Origin: Nocardia niigatensis NBRC 100131
GTDB lineage: Bacteria; Actinomycetota; Actinomycetes; Mycobacteriales; Mycobacteriaceae
DNA length: 64,000 nucleotides
Direction of reading: 5' to 3'
Assembly (NCBI RefSeq): GCF_000308655.1
Contig: NZ_BAGC01000043.1
Span: 62,001-126,000, forward strand
Position numbers and translations under genes: made by a program. How positions within the stretch are numbered: the stretch's first letter is position 1; each line of letters starts with the position of its first letter. Shown here in pieces: positions 8,975 through 17,886 of this stretch. Under the pieces are notes generated by a model. It did no database searches, was not told where the DNA came from, and saw nothing but the letters and a program-made list of their open reading frames with translations.

Positions 8975-9194
8975 AGTTTCCCGCCACGGCCCCGGGAACG
9001 CGGGACTACCTCACATCTCGCAGGAACTCCGGCTTCGTGACCAGGTCCGCGACTGCCGATCCCAGTTCCCGGCGAGACCAGGCTGTCGGTCTGTCCCGAA
9101 TCCCGGCGGTAGCGATCGACGCGGCCCTGCCCAGCCAGCGCCTGGCGGCCATACCGATACGACACAAAGGAAAACCGAGATCGATCGGCGTCGG

Positions 9195-10043
9195 TCAGCG
9201 GCGGATGGCGGCAATGCTGCCGATTCGGGGGTCCGAGAGGGTGGTGGGGCGGCCCAGGTGGGCGACCATGTCGTTCCAGGGGCGGAATTCGGTGGCCCAG
9301 CCGATGGTGTTGAGCCAGTGTTCGATGTCGGGGTCTGGGGTGGGTGGGGCGGGAGGGGCGGCGGGGGTGTCGTCGCCGGCGACCAGGCGGCGTAGGTCTC
9401 GGTATTGCGGGGCTTCGGGGTCTATGACCATGCGGCCGGCGCCGAAACGGCTTCCGGGGGCGGATAATTCGGTGAGGGTGAGGACTACCTGGCGGTTCCA
9501 GTCCTGGTCGAGGTAGCCGAGGGCGCCCTCATCGACCCAGTATGTCGGGATGGCGGGGTCGAAGCCGGTGTCCAGGAGGGTTTTTCGCCAGTTTTCGCGG
9601 AGGTCGGCGATGACGACGTGGCGGTGGCAGGTGGGGGTGGCGGCGAGGGCCGCGAGGACCGGTTCCTTGAAGGCGAAAAGTTCGGGGAGGTCGATTTCGT
9701 AGACGTGCAGGGTGGACGGGAGACCCAGGCGGTAGGCGCGGGTGTCCAGGCCCGCGCCCAGCACGACGATCTGGCCGCAGCCGGCGGCGATCGCCTCACG
9801 GAATCGGTCGTCGATCAGGCGCACGCCGAGGGTGCGGCCGTCGTAGAACTGGTCGGCGAGGGCTTCCATGCGCGCCCAGCGTTCGGGGTCGAAACCCCTG
9901 CGGGCCGCGGCCACGAAGTCCTTCGCCTGCGGGTCGTCGTAGAGGCGGTCGTCGCGTTCGGACTCCCGCGCCCGGATGACGGCGACCCCGATCGCGGTCA
10001 CGGCCACCCCGTCCACGGGCACTGTCGCTGCTGGTTCGGTCAT
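9195..10043 (-). CDS. Class I SAM-dependent methyltransferase (TIGR00027/LCMT-like)
   Basis: 282 residues. The signature of the large mycobacterial/nocardial O-methyltransferase family is complete: an N-terminal region TAIGVAVIRARESERDDRLYDD, the SAM-binding VVLGAGLDTRAYRL motif near residue 85, the acidic VYEIDLPELF strand, and YWVDEGALGYLD. These enzymes resemble leucine carboxyl methyltransferase; substrates are mostly unknown, polyketides or lipids being suggested for some. ATG 10043 fits the family start. It is divergent from the TetR gene at 10206, a likely regulator. Confidence 0.9.
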   Translation of the reverse strand: MTEPAATVPVDGVAVTAIGVAVIRARESERDDRLYDDPQAKDFVAAARRGFDPERWARMEALADQFYDGRTLGVRLIDDRFREAIAAGCGQIVVLGAGLDTRAYRLGLPSTLHVYEIDLPELFAFKEPVLAALAATPTCHRHVVIADLRENWRKTLLDTGFDPAIPTYWVDEGALGYLDQDWNRQVVLTLTELSAPGSRFGAGRMVIDPEAPQYRDLRRLVAGDDTPAAPPAPPTPDPDIEHWLNTIGWATEFRPWNDMVAHLGRPTTLSDPRIGSIAAIRR

Positions 10044-10205
10044 GTTCTGCTCCCCACCGCACAATTAACTTGCCGCCCGGCTAGGTATCTGCCGGTGTCG
10101 AAGACGTTAGGCTTTCCCTTGCCGGTCGTCAAGCAAAAGCGGCCGGTCGCCGAGCAGGATGGCCGGTTCTCACAGCCGGGAAACCGGAGCACAGGGAAGG
10201 ACTCG

Positions 10206-10760
10206 ATGGACGGGCGTCGCAGTGATACGCGGGAGCGGATTCGGTCCGTCGCCATGGAGCTGTTCTCCGAACGCGGGTACGAGAAGACCTCGCTGCGCGA
10301 GATCGCCGAACGCCTGGGCGTCACGAAAGCCGCGCTCTACTACCACTTCCGGACCAAGGAAGACATCGTCGCCAGCCTGTCCGAGGATCTGCGCGGCGGC
10401 GTCGACGACATCGTGCGGTGGGCCGAGGGCACACCGCCGGGGCCGGAACGGGCCCGCGAGATCGTGATCCGGTACGGCGCGCTGCTGCACAGCCTCGGCA
10501 AGGACATGATCCGGTTCTGGCACGAGAACCAGCCCGCCTTCCGCGACCTCGGCTTCGGCACCAGCCTGCGCTACCAGTTCCGGGTCCTGGCCGACCTCAT
10601 GACCGCGCCCAGCAAGGAACCGCTGGCCACCTTCCACGCCCGGCAGGCGCTGCTGGCCATCAGCTGGAGCCTGTCCATGATGGGCGATCTGGAGCTCTCC
10701 GACGAGGAGAGCAACCAGGCATCGGTGAATATCGCGCTGGATATCCTGAACCGGATGTGA
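10206..10760 (+). CDS. TetR/AcrR family transcriptional regulator
   Basis: 184 residues. The N-terminal helix-turn-helix is canonical (TRERIRSVAMELFSERGYE, then TSLREIAERLGVTKAALY, about residues 7-48). The C-terminal ligand domain is unremarkable. The start is ATG 10206 with GGGAAGGA seven bases upstream. It is divergent from the methyltransferase at 10043; the shared 160-bp gap, which includes repeated GCCGGTCG words (10123-10151), probably holds its operator. Ligand unknown. Confidence 0.92.
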   Translation: MDGRRSDTRERIRSVAMELFSERGYEKTSLREIAERLGVTKAALYYHFRTKEDIVASLSEDLRGGVDDIVRWAEGTPPGPERAREIVIRYGALLHSLGKDMIRFWHENQPAFRDLGFGTSLRYQFRVLADLMTAPSKEPLATFHARQALLAISWSLSMMGDLELSDEESNQASVNIALDILNRM

Positions 10761-10815
10761 GCCGCCGAAACAGCGTGCGGCACAGCATCGCTCCGCGACA
10801 GGACGCCGCCGCACC

Positions 10816-11868
10816 TCACTCGAAGGAGAGCGACTCCGGCTCCTCGGAATAGGCGCGCGCGGTCTCGGCGGCCAGGCTCAGCGCCCGGCGCGCCCACGAC
10901 AGCGGGGCTCCGGCGAGGCCGCAGGCCGGCGCGACCAGAATCTGCTCGGCCAGCAGCCGGCGCGGGAACCCGAGCCGATCCATCAGGCGCACACCGGGTT
11001 CCGCGATATCACGCCAGGTGATCGGCGCGGCGGGCGCGGTGGTGGGCACCAGACCGAGCACCAGTCGCTTTCCGCTGTCCAGCAATTCGCCGATCCGGTC
11101 CAGGTCGGAGGTGCCGATGGCGGTCAGGTCGAAGCCGACCCCGGCCGCCCCGCTCTTGCTCAGGAAGCCCAGTGCGGGCTTGTCGGCGCAGGTGTGCACC
11201 AGCACCGGCGCGGACTGGCCGCCCGTCACGATGTCCAGGATGTGCAACGCCTCGGGTTCGGGCATGGCGCGCACGGTGTTCAGAACGCTCACGCCCTTCA
11301 GCGTGCCCGTCAGTACCGACGTCAGGTGCGGCTCGTCGATCTGGAGCACGACCCGCGTGCCCAGCCGCTTGCCCACCTCCGCCACATGATTCGCGATGCC
11401 CTCGGCCAGTGACTCCGAAAGATCGCGCAGCGCACCGGAATCGGTCAGGATGCGATGCCCACCTGGCAGCTCCACCTCCGCGGCGACCGACAGCGGCCCC
11501 GCGACCTGCACCTTCACCGGATGCCCGGAGCCCGCCAAACCGCCGGTCTCCCAGGCCTCTTCGAGCGCGTCCAGATCGGTGCGCAGCAGATCGTGTGCCC
11601 GCCGCGATACCGCGCCCGGCCGCGCCGCCAGCCGGTACCCGCGGGTGGTGGTGTCGAACTGCATGTCCACCAGCAGCCCCGATACCCGACCGACCGTATC
11701 CGCGCCCACCCCGCGGGCGGGCAGTTCGACCAGGTGCGGCAGCTGCCCCAGCTCCCCCACCACGGTCGCCGCCGCCTCCCGCGGATCGGTCCCCGGCCAC
11801 GAGCCCACCCCGGTCGCGATGCCGCCGCGAAGTTGCGCCGTGTTCGTGTCGTCAGTCATCCCAGCCAT
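10816..11868 (-). CDS. MetE-like cobalamin-independent methionine synthase family protein
   Basis: 350 residues, about half of full MetE and equal to its C-terminal catalytic barrel. Zinc-ligand positions are present: VLVHTC (His and Cys) and VAPACGL (Cys), with the barrel strands VGSWPGTDP at the start and VLQIDEPHL in the middle. The N-terminal half of true MetE, which helps bind folate, is absent. Position between ligA and mnmA matches Rv3015c. It may use a different methyl donor; a role in methionine metabolism is inference. Confidence 0.85.
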   Translation of the reverse strand: MAGMTDDTNTAQLRGGIATGVGSWPGTDPREAAATVVGELGQLPHLVELPARGVGADTVGRVSGLLVDMQFDTTTRGYRLAARPGAVSRRAHDLLRTDLDALEEAWETGGLAGSGHPVKVQVAGPLSVAAEVELPGGHRILTDSGALRDLSESLAEGIANHVAEVGKRLGTRVVLQIDEPHLTSVLTGTLKGVSVLNTVRAMPEPEALHILDIVTGGQSAPVLVHTCADKPALGFLSKSGAAGVGFDLTAIGTSDLDRIGELLDSGKRLVLGLVPTTAPAAPITWRDIAEPGVRLMDRLGFPRRLLAEQILVAPACGLAGAPLSWARRALSLAAETARAYSEEPESLSFE

Positions 11869-11946
11869 CCCGTATCACTCGGCCGTCCGATTCCGAAACC
11901 CCACGCACCAATCGAACTCGTCACCTGGGGGCCGAGCCGCGCGGGG

Positions 11947-12402
11947 TCACTCGCCGGCATCGCCGCGTTCGGTGCGACCGGTCGAATTGGCGTACCAGTC
12001 CCAGCAGGTCGCGTTGACGAACCAGTCCCAGGTCTTGCCCGCCCGCTCGGGCGCGTCGGCGGGCCCGGTCGTGGGGCGGCCGCGCTCGGCGTAGGGGGTG
12101 ACCCGCACGACCACGCCGGTCCGCGGCCGGCTGCGGCCGGTGCCGTTCCCGGCGTCCGCTTTCCCGTCCGGGCCGGGTTGCGGCTCGCCGGGCCGGAATT
12201 CGCCGGTGTCGGTGCGGGCGATCTGCTCCGGGAGCACGGCACTGCCCGCCCCGTTCCGGCCGAGCCTGGCCCGCCCGGGCGCGCGGCGCGGGCGCAGGCG
12301 CAGCGGCTGCGGCATTCCGGTGCGCCAGACCACCCGGGAGGTCGATCGAATCTGCGGCGCTACATATGATTTCGCGCGTGCGCGCGTGTGGCGGTCGCTC
12401 AC
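11947..12402 (-). CDS. Hypothetical basic protein coupled to mnmA
   Basis: 151 residues, Arg/Pro-rich in the first half, with a Trp-rich end (KTWDWFVNATCWDWYANS). I recognise no family. GTG 12402 overlaps the mnmA stop (GTGA), which implies translational coupling and supports a real gene; an internal ATG at 12315 is the alternative start. Its place directly behind iscS-mnmA suggests, but does not show, a link to tRNA thiolation. Confidence 0.55.
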   Translation of the reverse strand: MSDRHTRARAKSYVAPQIRSTSRVVWRTGMPQPLRLRPRRAPGRARLGRNGAGSAVLPEQIARTDTGEFRPGEPQPGPDGKADAGNGTGRSRPRTGVVVRVTPYAERGRPTTGPADAPERAGKTWDWFVNATCWDWYANSTGRTERGDAGE

Positions 12403-13520
12403 CGGCCACTTTCCGCGAGCAGTTCGCTTGCGTACGAATGAGGTTCACGCTCGGTGCCGGAGATGGTGCCGCTGCCCAGCACCTCGTCACCCGCCGCGTC
12501 GGGGCGGTAGAGAACCACGGCCTGGCCGCGGGCCACACCGGTCAGCGGTTCGCGCAGGTGCACCACCAGGCCGCCGTCCACAGCCTCGGCGACCGCCGGG
12601 GCGGTGCCGCCGTGGGCGCGCACCTGAGCCACGCATTCCACCGGGCCGGAAGGGCTTTCGCCCGAGGTCCAGATGGCGCGGTCGGCCAGCACCGTCCACA
12701 CCTCGAGGTCCTTGGCCGAACCCACGTGCACGGTGCCGGTGTCCGGGTCGATGCCGGTCACGTAGCGCGGCTTGCCGTCGGCCGCCGGGCCGGGCAGGCC
12801 CAGGCCCTTGCGCTGGCCGATGGTGAAGCCGTGCACGCCTTCGTGATCGGCGAGCTTGGTGCCGTCGGCGTCGAGCACCGCGCCGGGGCGGACGCCGATC
12901 TTCGCGCCCAGGAAGGCCTGGGTGTCGCCGGACGGGATGAAGCAGATGTCGTGGCTGTCGGGCTTGCCGGCCACCGCCAGCCCACGCTCGGCGGCCTCGG
13001 CGCGGATCTGCGGCTTCGGGGTGTCGCCGACCGGGAACATGGCGCGTGAAAGCTGGTCGGCGGTCAGGACGGCCAGCACGTACGACTGATCCTTGTCCTC
13101 GTCCACGGCCCGGCGCAGCACGCCGTCCTCGAGTCGCGCGTAATGCCCGGTGACCACGGCGTCGAAGCCGAGCGCCACCGCGCGGTCGGCCAGCGCCGAG
13201 AACTTGATCTTCTCGTTGCAGCGCAGGCACGGATTGGGGGTCTCACCGGCGGCGTACGCGGCGACGAAGTCGTCGATCACGTCCTCCTTGAACCGGTCGG
13301 CGAAATCCCAGACGTAGAACGGGATTCCGAGCACGTCGGCGGCGCGCCGGGCGTCACCGGCGTCCTCCTTCGAACAGCAGCCGCGCGACCCGGTGCGTAG
13401 TGTGCCCGGACTCGCGGACAGCGCCAGGTGCACGCCGACCACCTCGTGTCCGGCGTCCACCGCGCGGGCGGCCGCCACGGCAGAATCCACGCCACCACTC
13501 ATCGCGGCAAGTACTCGCAT
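12399..13520 (-). CDS. mnmA: tRNA-specific 2-thiouridylase MnmA
   Basis: 373 residues. It has the PP-loop ATP-binding motif (AMSGGVDSAVAA, residues about 6-17), the first catalytic cysteine in NPCLRCNEKIKF and the second in HDICFIPSGD. The enzyme adenylates U34 of Lys, Glu and Gln tRNAs and replaces the 2-oxygen with sulfur delivered from a cysteine desulfurase. The gene follows the desulfurase gene directly, stop and start touching at 13520/13521, which fits a sulfur-relay operon as in mycobacteria (iscS-trmU). Confidence 0.97.
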   Translation of the reverse strand: MRVLAAMSGGVDSAVAAARAVDAGHEVVGVHLALSASPGTLRTGSRGCCSKEDAGDARRAADVLGIPFYVWDFADRFKEDVIDDFVAAYAAGETPNPCLRCNEKIKFSALADRAVALGFDAVVTGHYARLEDGVLRRAVDEDKDQSYVLAVLTADQLSRAMFPVGDTPKPQIRAEAAERGLAVAGKPDSHDICFIPSGDTQAFLGAKIGVRPGAVLDADGTKLADHEGVHGFTIGQRKGLGLPGPAADGKPRYVTGIDPDTGTVHVGSAKDLEVWTVLADRAIWTSGESPSGPVECVAQVRAHGGTAPAVAEAVDGGLVVHLREPLTGVARGQAVVLYRPDAAGDEVLGSGTISGTEREPHSYASELLAESGR

Positions 13521-14741
13521 CTAGAAGCCTCCCTTCGCTCCGGCCAGTCCGGCCGCCTTCGCCCGTTCCACGACCTGCGGCAGCACGGCCAGCAGGGCAT
13601 CGATATCGGCGTCGGTCGAATTGTGTCCCAATGAGAATCGCAGAGAACCGCGCGCCAGCGCCGGTTCCACGCCCATGGCGAGCAGCACATGGGAGGGTCC
13701 GGCCACACCGGCATTGCACGCGGATCCGGTCGAGCACTCGATCCCGGCGGCGTCCAGCAGCATGAGCAGCGAATCGCCCTCGCAGCCGGGGAACGTGAAG
13801 TGGGCGTTGCCCGGCATGCGGTGCGCGCCGGTCGCCCCGTTGAGGATCGCGTCCGGCACGACGGCGCGCACGCCCTCGATGAGCCGGTCCCGCAACAGCT
13901 CCACTTCCACCGCGCGCACGGCCATGCCGGCCACGGTCTCGCGGATCGCGGCGGCCAGCCCGGCCGCCGCGGGCACGTCCGAGGTGCCCGAGCGCAGATC
14001 CCGCTCGTGCCCGCCGCCGTGCAGCAGCGGCACCGCGGGCGCCTGCCGGCCCAGCAGCAGCACGCCCGCGCCGTGCGGGCCGCCGACCTTGTGCCCGGCG
14101 AAACTGGCGGCGGCCAATCCGCTGGCGGCGAAGTCGATGGGCAGCTGCGCGGCGGCCTGCACCGCGTCGCTGTGCATGGGTACATCGAATTCCTGTGCCA
14201 CCGCGGCCAATTCGTGGATCGGCTGGATGGTGCCGACCTCGTTGTTGGCCCACATGACGCTCACCAGCGCCGTCTCGGCGGCGTACTCGGCCAGCGCGTC
14301 GCGCAGCGTGCGCGGCGAGACGATGCCCTGGGCATCGCACTCCAGCCAGGTGATGCGCGCGCCCTCGTGCTGCTCGAGCCACTCCACCGTGTCCAGCACC
14401 GCGTGATGCTCGACCGAGCTCACCAGGATCCGGTTCCGCCGCGGATCGGCGTCACGGCGCGCCCAGTAGATGCCCTTGACGGCGAGATTGTCACTCTCGG
14501 TGCCGCCCGAGGTGAAGATCACTTCCGAGGGCCGTGCCCCCAGCCCCGCCGCGATCGACTCCCGCGCCTCTTCCAGCACCCGCCGGGCGGCCCGCCCGGA
14601 CCCGTGCAGCGAGGACGCGTTGCCCGTCATCCCCAGCGCAGCGCACATCGCCTCGACAGCGACCGGGAACATGGGTGTCGTGGCCGCGTGATCGAGGTAG
14701 ACCGTCTGGGCACCGACCGGACCCGGGAAAACCGACTTCAT
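13521..14741 (-). CDS. iscS: Cysteine desulfurase (IscS/NifS family)
   Basis: 406 residues from ATG 14741, which fits the family start before YLDHAATTPM. The PLP lysine is in SFAGHKVGGP and the catalytic cysteine in GSACNAG near residue 330. The PLP-dependent enzyme takes sulfur from cysteine, giving alanine and an enzyme persulfide for tRNA thiolation (MnmA) and possibly Fe-S clusters. No iscU or isc scaffold genes are nearby; the main Fe-S system in this group is Suf, so service to MnmA is the likely main job. Confidence 0.94.
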   Translation of the reverse strand: MKSVFPGPVGAQTVYLDHAATTPMFPVAVEAMCAALGMTGNASSLHGSGRAARRVLEEARESIAAGLGARPSEVIFTSGGTESDNLAVKGIYWARRDADPRRNRILVSSVEHHAVLDTVEWLEQHEGARITWLECDAQGIVSPRTLRDALAEYAAETALVSVMWANNEVGTIQPIHELAAVAQEFDVPMHSDAVQAAAQLPIDFAASGLAAASFAGHKVGGPHGAGVLLLGRQAPAVPLLHGGGHERDLRSGTSDVPAAAGLAAAIRETVAGMAVRAVEVELLRDRLIEGVRAVVPDAILNGATGAHRMPGNAHFTFPGCEGDSLLMLLDAAGIECSTGSACNAGVAGPSHVLLAMGVEPALARGSLRFSLGHNSTDADIDALLAVLPQVVERAKAAGLAGAKGGF

Positions 14742-14853
14742 GACCAGTAAAGGATAGCGGCCACCGTCGAGACGATATTCCCGCCATACCCCGGCCGCGT
14801 CACGCACCCGAAGCCCGGCCGCCCGCGCCCGCGATCCGCCTGCGCGGGCGGCC

Positions 14854-15480
14854 TCATCCGGCCGGTGACGTTTCGCATGGTCGGACTTGGCTCAGCAGAC
14901 CATCGATGAACGCGCACAGCCCCTGATGGTAGGCATCGCGGGCGGCGAGCGCGGGCCAGCGCGCGCCGATCGCGGCCAGGCGCGGCACCTGCTCGGGTCG
15001 AGACCGCTGGACGAGGCTCGGCCCGCGGCGGCCTCGGGCGCGCCCTCGCGCACGGAGTGGGCGCGGACGAGGATCTCGCCGACCATGTAGAACCAGATGC
15101 TGCGGAAGACATGGACCGCCTGATCCGGTGTGCACCCGTAATCCTCGGCTCCCGCGAGGATGGCGTCGACCATCCACAGCGCTGATTCGTCGAGCAGGCC
15201 GACGAACCCGTCGACGGTGAGGATCTCCGGCCCACGGCCGGCCCGCCAGCGTGTCGTGCATGGCGCCGGCGGCCGCCGCGATGCGGTCGCGCGGATCATC
15301 GGGCAGGTCCGGGCGTTCGGCCTGGCCGGCGTAGTGATTGAGCAGCACCAGCAGGTCGCCCTTGTCCTGCACGTGGCGGTACAGGGTGGTCGTCCCGATA
15401 CCGATCGCGGCGGCGAGCCGTCGGATGGTCATGCACGCGCGGCTCGTCATGATCCTGGCGGGCCTCGACCATGCCCGGCC
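14854..15480 (-). pseudogene. Frameshifted TetR-family regulator remnant
   Basis: The minus strand reads a TetR helix-turn-helix (MTIRRLAAAIGIGTTTLYRH, 15430 to 15370) and then a TetR-type ligand domain that changes frame: DDPRDRIAAAAGAMHDTLAG in one frame, VDGFVGLLDESALWMVDAIL and IWFYMVGEILVRAHS in a second (to about 15040), and ARDAYHQGLCAFIDGLLSQ back in the first, ending at 14854. The first 15-20 residues of the family are missing. At least two frameshifts make a working protein unlikely unless the sequence has errors. Confidence 0.75.
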
Positions 15481-15489
15481 CGACATCGA

Positions 15490-15889
15490 CGTCCCCGGCC
15501 ATCTGACAACGCGGGGGCGGGATCTGCTCGCCCTCGCCCGGGCCGGGCACGACTGCGTGGACTCCCTGCAGGCCGCGGTCGCGGGTGAGTCGGTCGGTTC
15601 GCTCTTCTCCGCGCCGCTCTCCGACCCGACGCTGATGGCGGCATTGTGTGAACTACCTCTCGGTCCACACGACCGGCTACCGCACCCCGGTTCTCCTGCT
15701 GCAGGACGGATCCGACACGGTCCAGCCGCTCCTCCGACCACCGTGCTTCTGCAACAACAACTCCGAGCCGGCGGCATCGACAGCCGACTGGTGCTGCACG
15801 CGCCCGCCACCCACTTCACGATCCTCGAATCGACCCGGCCCGAAGCTCGCATCTTCCTGGCCCATGTCCTGCCGGCCCGCGAATCCTGA
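15490..15889 (+). pseudogene. Truncated, frameshifted secretory-lipase-type alpha/beta hydrolase remnant
   Basis: On the plus strand the C-terminal part of a LIP-family lipase can be read in two frames: RDLLALARAGHDCVDSLQAA and APLSDPTLMAAL, then YRTPVLLLQDGSDTV in a second frame (about 15640-15725), then VLLQQQLRAGGIDSRLVLH and ATHFT back in the first, ending in TGA at 15889. The Asp (DGSD) and His (ATHF) of the triad remain; the nucleophile half, roughly 250-300 residues, is gone. It resembles the intact lipase at 62916. Confidence 0.7.
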
Positions 15890-16204
15890 ACCGGCAGAGA
15901 ACTATCCACGCAAGCGAGCCCGAGCACCTCGAATTCGGACAATCGACGGCACCCGAACAGTCCGTGTTCCCTGCGTATTTCGCGCTCTATGTGTGGTTTC
16001 CTGGCGTCTTCAACGGCGCAGCGTGCCAGCTTGCAGACCACGCGTGCCGATCTTGTTCCGGGATGGTGCGACGTCGGTGGCGATGTACCAGAATCAGCGC
16101 TGCCGTTGCCGTCTCGCGGACCGGCCCCGATTACACGCGGCCGACCGCACACACCAGGACATGGGCAATGGGGTGTTGTGGGGCGCGGCCGCGACCGATT
16201 CCAC

Positions 16205-16417
16205 ATGGAAGGTCGATACGTGCCCAAGCACCTGATCACACTGGCGACGATCGCGATGGCGGCGGTAGTCCTCGCGGGCTGTGACAACCACCGCAGCGAA
16301 CCACTGTCCCCGCCCGCGCCGGCAACCTCGGTACCGTTCTTCGGCGGCGGCCAGATCCCGGATGTGATCGACGTACCGACCACCACCCCCTCCAGCACCA
16401 CGACCAAGACCCGGTGA
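16205..16417 (+). CDS. Small lipoprotein, unknown function
   Basis: 70 residues from ATG 16205; GTG 16220 is the alternative start. It has a lipoprotein signal: hydrophobic LITLATIAMAAVVLAGC with the lipobox LAGC, so Cys is acylated and the protein is tethered outside the membrane. The mature part is only about 45 residues, Pro/Ser/Thr-rich and probably disordered. No family was recognised. Bases 15890-16204 hold no gene that I can support. Confidence 0.55.
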   Translation: MEGRYVPKHLITLATIAMAAVVLAGCDNHRSEPLSPPAPATSVPFFGGGQIPDVIDVPTTTPSSTTTKTR

Positions 16418-16545
16418 CAGCCGGGCATTGATCGCAAAACGCCCGTAACCCTTTCGGTTGCGGATCGGGCAGGCGGGCTACGATCGCGGCGGGCTGTTGG
16501 AGCGCACTGCCCGACGTGATCGACACTCGTGTGGAGGAATTCACC

Positions 16546-17007
16546 ATGGCTTACGTTGTGGACTTCGGCGCCGTCTCGACCGTCGGGCTGGAATCGTCAC
16601 CGGTCGCGGAAGCACTGGCCGGACTGCGGGCGAACGAGGCCCGCTACTACAAGAACAAGTACGACCATGTCTTCACGGTCGAGCCCGCGAAGGACGCGCA
16701 GCCCACCGTCAACTGGGTGAGCCGCATCCTCGAGAAGGAACGGTCCATCGTCATCGCCTCCCCGCCCCTGGAGGCGACGGCCTTCCAGGTCGACGGCATT
16801 CGCATGGCCTATGTGTTCTACGAGAGCGGCCTCTCGGTCAACGTCATGTACACCATCGACAACGCCGGGAAACGAGCAGTCGGTTTCAAGCTCTCTGACG
16901 GCATGGAAGTCCCCGAGGAACTCTCCGCCTTCAAGTTCGCCCGGCAGAAGTCGAAGCTGGCCGGCACCATCCGCGGCTCCTACTTCGTCATCAAGGGCGA
17001 GTACTGA
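16546..17007 (+). CDS. Conserved-looking hypothetical protein
   Basis: 153 residues from ATG 16546, behind GGAGG six bases upstream. No signal peptide or membrane helix. The sequence is compact alpha/beta with good codon structure (FGAVSTVGLESSPVAEALAG, VNWVSRILEKERSIVIASPP, KLAGTIRGSYFVIKGEY). Lys and Arg are frequent near the C-terminus (FKFARQKSKLAGTIRG). I do not recognise a family and give no function. It lies alone between a lipoprotein gene and the HD-type gene. Confidence 0.75.
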   Translation: MAYVVDFGAVSTVGLESSPVAEALAGLRANEARYYKNKYDHVFTVEPAKDAQPTVNWVSRILEKERSIVIASPPLEATAFQVDGIRMAYVFYESGLSVNVMYTIDNAGKRAVGFKLSDGMEVPEELSAFKFARQKSKLAGTIRGSYFVIKGEY

Positions 17008-17032
17008 CGCTCGGCCCCAGCAGAATTCACGT

Positions 17033-17554
17033 ATGAAGGTCCACACGTCGCATCCGATCGTGGATACGGTGCTCGATCGGCATCTGGGGGAGCTGGGCGC
17101 CAGCTTTCCGGTGTACCGCAATCATGTGTTGCGCTGCCTGAATTATCAGGAGCGACTGCTGGGTGAGCCGGTGCCCCGGACCGCCGCCTTGGCCTGGGCC
17201 GTACACGATCTCGCCATCTGGACGGCCGGGACATGGGACTACCTGGAGCCGTCGGCGGATCTGGCCGACGTGCACGCCGCCGAGTTCGGGATCGCCGACG
17301 TCGCGGCGGTGCGGCGCATGGTGCTCGACCATCATCGGATCCGGGGCGTCGACGACCGCGTGACCGAGACCTTCCGCCTCGCCGACCGCATCGACCTCAC
17401 TCGTGGACTGTGGCATCGGCCGCTGACCCGGGCGGACGTCGATTCTGTTGTCGCACAGCTCCCGTACCTCGGCTTCCACCGATTTCTGGCTCGCCGGGCC
17501 AGTTCCTACGCCGTGCACCATCCGACCCGCCCGATGCCCATGATGCGCTGGTAG
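17033..17554 (+). CDS. HD-domain (metal-dependent phosphohydrolase-like) protein
   Basis: 173 residues. A compact helical protein with the arrangement H...HD...HH...D: HVLRCLNYQERLL, AWAVHDLAIWTAG (HD pair near residue 64), MVLDHHRIRG (near 100) and FRLADRIDLTRGLWHR. This spacing suits an HD phosphohydrolase acting on a nucleotide or small phosphate, with metal held by the His/Asp residues. The start ATG 17033 is 26 bases after the previous stop, so the two may share a transcript. Substrate unknown. Confidence 0.7.
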   Translation: MKVHTSHPIVDTVLDRHLGELGASFPVYRNHVLRCLNYQERLLGEPVPRTAALAWAVHDLAIWTAGTWDYLEPSADLADVHAAEFGIADVAAVRRMVLDHHRIRGVDDRVTETFRLADRIDLTRGLWHRPLTRADVDSVVAQLPYLGFHRFLARRASSYAVHHPTRPMPMMRW

Positions 17555-17583
17555 ACCCGGGGACGAGATGCGTTCGAGCAGAA

Positions 17584-17630
17584 GGCCGCAACGGCCCGCA
17601 GCCGACGAAGATCTGCGGGACGTTGCGGCC
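17584..17630. terminator. 47-base hairpin between convergent genes
   Basis: GGCCGCAACG pairs with CGTTGCGGCC, and inside it CCCGCAG pairs with CTGCGGG around an 11-base loop; a single G/A mismatch separates the two helices. It lies between the HD gene (+) and the sortase gene (-) and probably ends transcription both ways. The rest of 17555-17886 holds nothing else I can support. Confidence 0.65.
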
Positions 17631-17886
17631 GGGTGGGCACTCGGCCCGGTGGGTACTGTCCAGCGCCGGTGCCGCCGGCGCCAGATGGTGCGCACGGGAA
17701 CGTAACCAATCCGTGTCGCCACCGGCAAACCCCGGCGTGGCGTGACCGGCCGTGGCGGGCGAAGCGAAAACCGTTCTGCGCCAACGTGTTCGCCGAGGAC
17801 GTACAGCCCAGGCAGCGCGACACGCCGACATTCGGACAATCGGGGCCACAGCAGACTCACAGGACCGCCGTGCGCCCGGAGCCCGG

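Noticed and set aside
17555..17886. Gene in the gap between the HD gene and the sortase
   Set aside because: Frames on both strands are Arg/Pro/Gly-rich with no start signal; only the hairpin is supported.
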